Positions 5,317 through 5,482 of a DNA stretch of 5,482 nucleotides are shown in pieces (position 1 is the first letter of the stretch; the number at the start of each line of letters is the position of its first letter). The stretch is from the NCBI GenBank assembly GCA_003520315.1, contig DOVA01000243.1:1-5482 (forward strand). The letters run 5' to 3'. Below the pieces are notes generated by a model that saw only the letters and a program-made list of their open reading frames with translations, was not told the DNA's origin and did no database searches. The translations under genes were made by a program, and so were the position numbers. The DNA comes from Rikenellaceae bacterium. Lineage in GTDB: Bacteria > Bacteroidota > Bacteroidia > Bacteroidales > UBA932.

Positions 5317-5482
5317 ATGACAGTAACAATTATAGGCATCGGTCTGATAGGAGGTTCAGCTGCAATAGATCTCAGAAAAAGAGGTTTTGCTGCAACTATA
5401 TTGGGAATTGACAATGACAAGATAAATGCCAACGCAGCATTATCATTAGGACTGGTAGACGAAATATGTACTCTGGAAGAGA
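5317..5482 (+). CDS. tyrA: Prephenate dehydrogenase, N-terminal part (gene continues off the right edge)
   Basis: Only the first 55 codons are present. They form the beginning of a Rossmann fold: MTVTIIGIGLIGGS, with the glycine-rich loop GIGLIGGS at residues 7-14, and an acidic residue D32 at the end of the second strand (LGIDND), which points to NAD rather than NADP. The GxGLIGGS variant of the loop is typical of TyrA-type prephenate/arogenate dehydrogenases, which make 4-hydroxyphenylpyruvate for tyrosine. The gene starts 6 bp after the aminotransferase stop, so it is very likely in the same operon and under the same attenuator. The family call relies on the short N-terminus plus the pheA-aminotransferase context; the catalytic domain lies outside the window. 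Confidence 0.88.
   Translation, partial: MTVTIIGIGLIGGSAAIDLRKRGFAATILGIDNDKINANAALSLGLVDEICTLEE

Noticed and set aside
5139..5432. 97-residue ORF on the complement across the aminotransferase-tyrA junction
   Set aside because: It overlaps two well-supported genes in the operon direction and has no recognisable domain; a shadow frame.

Overview
The window looks like a chromosomal segment from a Bacteroidota (probably Bacteroidales-like) bacterium. It is AT-rich, its start codons have no Shine-Dalgarno sequence, and three intergenic sites match or nearly match the phylum's TAnnTTTG -7 promoter element. The protein families (MoxR ATPase, TruA, a pheA-aminotransferase-tyrA cluster) fit that assignment. 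This is judged by eye from composition and motifs, not from a database search.

Left part (1-1453): the 5' end of a MoxR-type AAA+ ATPase gene runs leftward off the window. It is divergent from truA (tRNA pseudouridine synthase A), and the 58-bp gap between them holds a TAnnTTTG element on each strand. After truA come about 140 bp with no convincing gene, although one frame stays open up to a strong intrinsic terminator at 1415-1453.

Middle part (1454-3027): a likely two-gene transport operon. It encodes a small multidrug resistance protein of the Gdx/SugE (guanidinium exporter) type, followed 23 bp later by a single-domain CPA1-like cation:proton antiporter.

Right part (3028-5482): the start of a phenylalanine/tyrosine biosynthesis operon: prephenate dehydratase (pheA), a class I/II PLP aminotransferase, and the first 55 codons of prephenate dehydrogenase (tyrA). 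The gaps are 5-6 bp, so the genes are probably co-transcribed. The 217-bp leader in front of pheA is the most interesting part of the window. It encodes a 28-residue peptide with eight consecutive aromatic residues (FWFFYFYF), followed by two mutually exclusive RNA structures: a long antiterminator hairpin and a GC-rich intrinsic terminator ending in a U-tract. This is the architecture of a ribosome-mediated transcription attenuator of the pheL/trpL kind. It would couple supply of charged Phe/Tyr (and perhaps Trp) tRNA to expression of the operon. The leader is too short for an ordinary gene search, and an automated start call for pheA at 3194 would run through the terminator; the real start is most likely 3245.
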